Assembly: GCF_001570545.1 (NCBI RefSeq)
Contig: NZ_BBXD01000015.1
Location: forward strand, 62,001 to 126,000
Reading direction: 5' to 3'
Length of the DNA stretch: 64,000 nucleotides
From: Herbidospora mongoliensis
GTDB taxonomy: Bacteria; Actinomycetota; Actinomycetes; Streptosporangiales; Streptosporangiaceae
The notes under the pieces are model-generated. The model was not told where the DNA came from and made no database searches. It saw only the letters and a program-made list of their open reading frames with translations. Below, piece by piece: positions 63,057-64,000 of this stretch (position 1 is the first letter of the stretch; every line of letters begins with the position of its first letter). A program made the translations under genes and the position numbers.

Positions 63057-63962
63057 GCGGATCTCCCACGGAAGCTCGAGCGTCTCGGACTGCAGCACGC
63101 CCAGGAGCTGGGCGTGGGTGCGCGCGCCCACGATCGCCGAGGCGACGCCGGGCCGGTCGCGGACCCAGGCCAGCGCCACCGCCAGCGGCGACACCCCCAG
63201 GCCCTCGGCCGCCGTCACGCACGACTCGACGATGCGGCGGGACCGCTCGTCGAGATAGGGCTGGATGAAGTCGGCGAAGTGCGGCGTCGCGGCGCGCGAG
63301 TCGGCCGGGATGCCGGTGCGGTATTTGCCCGTCAGCACGCCCCGCCCGAGCGGCGACCAGGCCAGCACGCCCGCGCCGACGTGACCGGCGGCGGGGATCA
63401 GCTCGTCTTCCGCCTCGCGGGCCACCAGGGAGTATTCGACCTGCGCGGCCACGATGGGGGACCGGCCCGGCGCCGAGCGCTGGTGCGTCCCGGCCGCCGC
63501 GAGCTGCCAGCCCGCGTAGTTGCACACCCCGGCGTAGGCGGCGCGCCCGGTCGAGACCGCGATGTCGACGGCCGAGAGGGTCTCCTCCAGCGGTACGTCG
63601 GGATCGAAGGCGTGCAGCTGCCATAAGTCGACCTCGTCGACGCCCAGGCGGTCGAGCGAGGCGTCGAGGGCGCGGATCAGGTGACGGCGGGACCCGTTCT
63701 TGCCGCCGGGGGTGAGCACGGCCTTGGTGGCGATCACCAGGTCTTCCCTGGGGACGACCTCTTTGATCAACCGGCCGATCAGCCGTTCGGCGTCGCCGCC
63801 GGCGTAGACGTCGGCGGTGTCGATCAGCGTGCCGCCCTCGTCGGCGAACGTCATGAGCTGGGCGGAGGCCTCATCGGCCGACGTGTCGCGGGCCCAGGTC
63901 ATCGTGCCGAGGCCTATGCGCGAGACGGACAGGCCGCTGCGCCCGACATATCGCTGATCCAT
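63030..63962 (-). CDS. Aldo/keto reductase
   Basis: 310 aa (alpha/beta)8 barrel. Catalytic Asp and Tyr in LIDTADVYAGGDAE, Lys in LVIATKAV and His in LWQLHAFDPD form the tetrad; AIVGARTHAQL near the C-terminus binds NADPH. It is the YajO/Tas-like subgroup. Substrate unknown. About 38 bp of upstream DNA remains in the window. Confidence 0.92.
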   Translation of the reverse strand: MDQRYVGRSGLSVSRIGLGTMTWARDTSADEASAQLMTFADEGGTLIDTADVYAGGDAERLIGRLIKEVVPREDLVIATKAVLTPGGKNGSRRHLIRALDASLDRLGVDEVDLWQLHAFDPDVPLEETLSAVDIAVSTGRAAYAGVCNYAGWQLAAAGTHQRSAPGRSPIVAAQVEYSLVAREAEDELIPAAGHVGAGVLAWSPLGRGVLTGKYRTGIPADSRAATPHFADFIQPYLDERSRRIVESCVTAAEGLGVSPLAVALAWVRDRPGVASAIVGARTHAQLLGVLQSETLELPWEIREALDDVSS

Positions 63963-64000
63963 TGCGAGTCAGAGTATCGTGTTCGAGGCTCTAAGCTGGC

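Overview
The window is high-GC actinobacterial DNA with strong third-position G/C bias and many GTG starts. It carries an actinobacterial suf operon led by a SufR-type regulator, a DmdR/IdeR-type iron box, an acVLRF1 release factor, a DUF3099 protein and a 6C-like RNA. Together with the secreted CBM2 proteins, this points to a Streptosporangiales-like filamentous actinomycete. That placement is my inference from gene content; no 16S or tRNA gene is present to anchor it.

Layout. 1-1413 (minus): SanA/YdcF-like envelope protein (cut by the window edge) and heme A synthase ctaA. 1474-6828 (plus): a hydroxyproline catabolic operon made of a three-subunit D-hydroxyproline dehydrogenase, a DHDPS-family deaminase and 4-hydroxyproline 2-epimerase, followed by its probable GntR/FCD regulator. 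6830-15517: EamA transporter, ABC-2 exporter pair, VOC protein, a large secreted GH95 alpha-L-fucosidase, and two adjacent unknown genes that are both broken by frameshifts. 15584-22062: iron box and sufR-B-D-rieske-C-S-U-T, which builds Fe-S clusters. 22063-24232: long-leader DEAD-box helicase with an RGG/DDRPR tail. 24342-30825: MocR-type regulator lacking its PLP lysine, hisE-hisG, degenerate EAL-CBS protein, acVLRF1 release factor and an ABC-F protein with a leaderless mini-ORF.

30940-43238: small HTH protein, enoyl-CoA hydratase, ABC multidrug exporter, sulfotransferase-like protein, LD-carboxypeptidase and an unknown protein, a GH15 trehalase/glucoamylase-like enzyme with YczE and a divergent YczR-like MocR regulator, a TRIC channel, and a long-chain acyl-CoA synthetase. 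43396-46028: two secreted proteins, one a PQQ-type sugar dehydrogenase with a Pro-Ser linker and CBM2. 46032-51138: alpha/beta hydrolase, then a methyltransferase, flavoprotein, ICMT, type III PKS and UbiA group that looks like a small phenolic-lipid or prenylated-polyketide cluster.

51174-64000: RtcB RNA ligase, moaA with DUF6457, a Ser/Thr kinase fused to WD40 repeats, a 6C-like RNA, DUF3099, dodecin, the TldD/TldE protease pair, a fabG-fabI pair resembling mycobacterial mabA-inhA, two cell-surface proteins (one FnIII-CBM2) and an aldo/keto reductase. Many starts sit 6-8 nt after a TAnnnT -10 element, so leaderless mRNAs appear common. I found no prophage, insertion sequence, CRISPR array, tRNA or rRNA.
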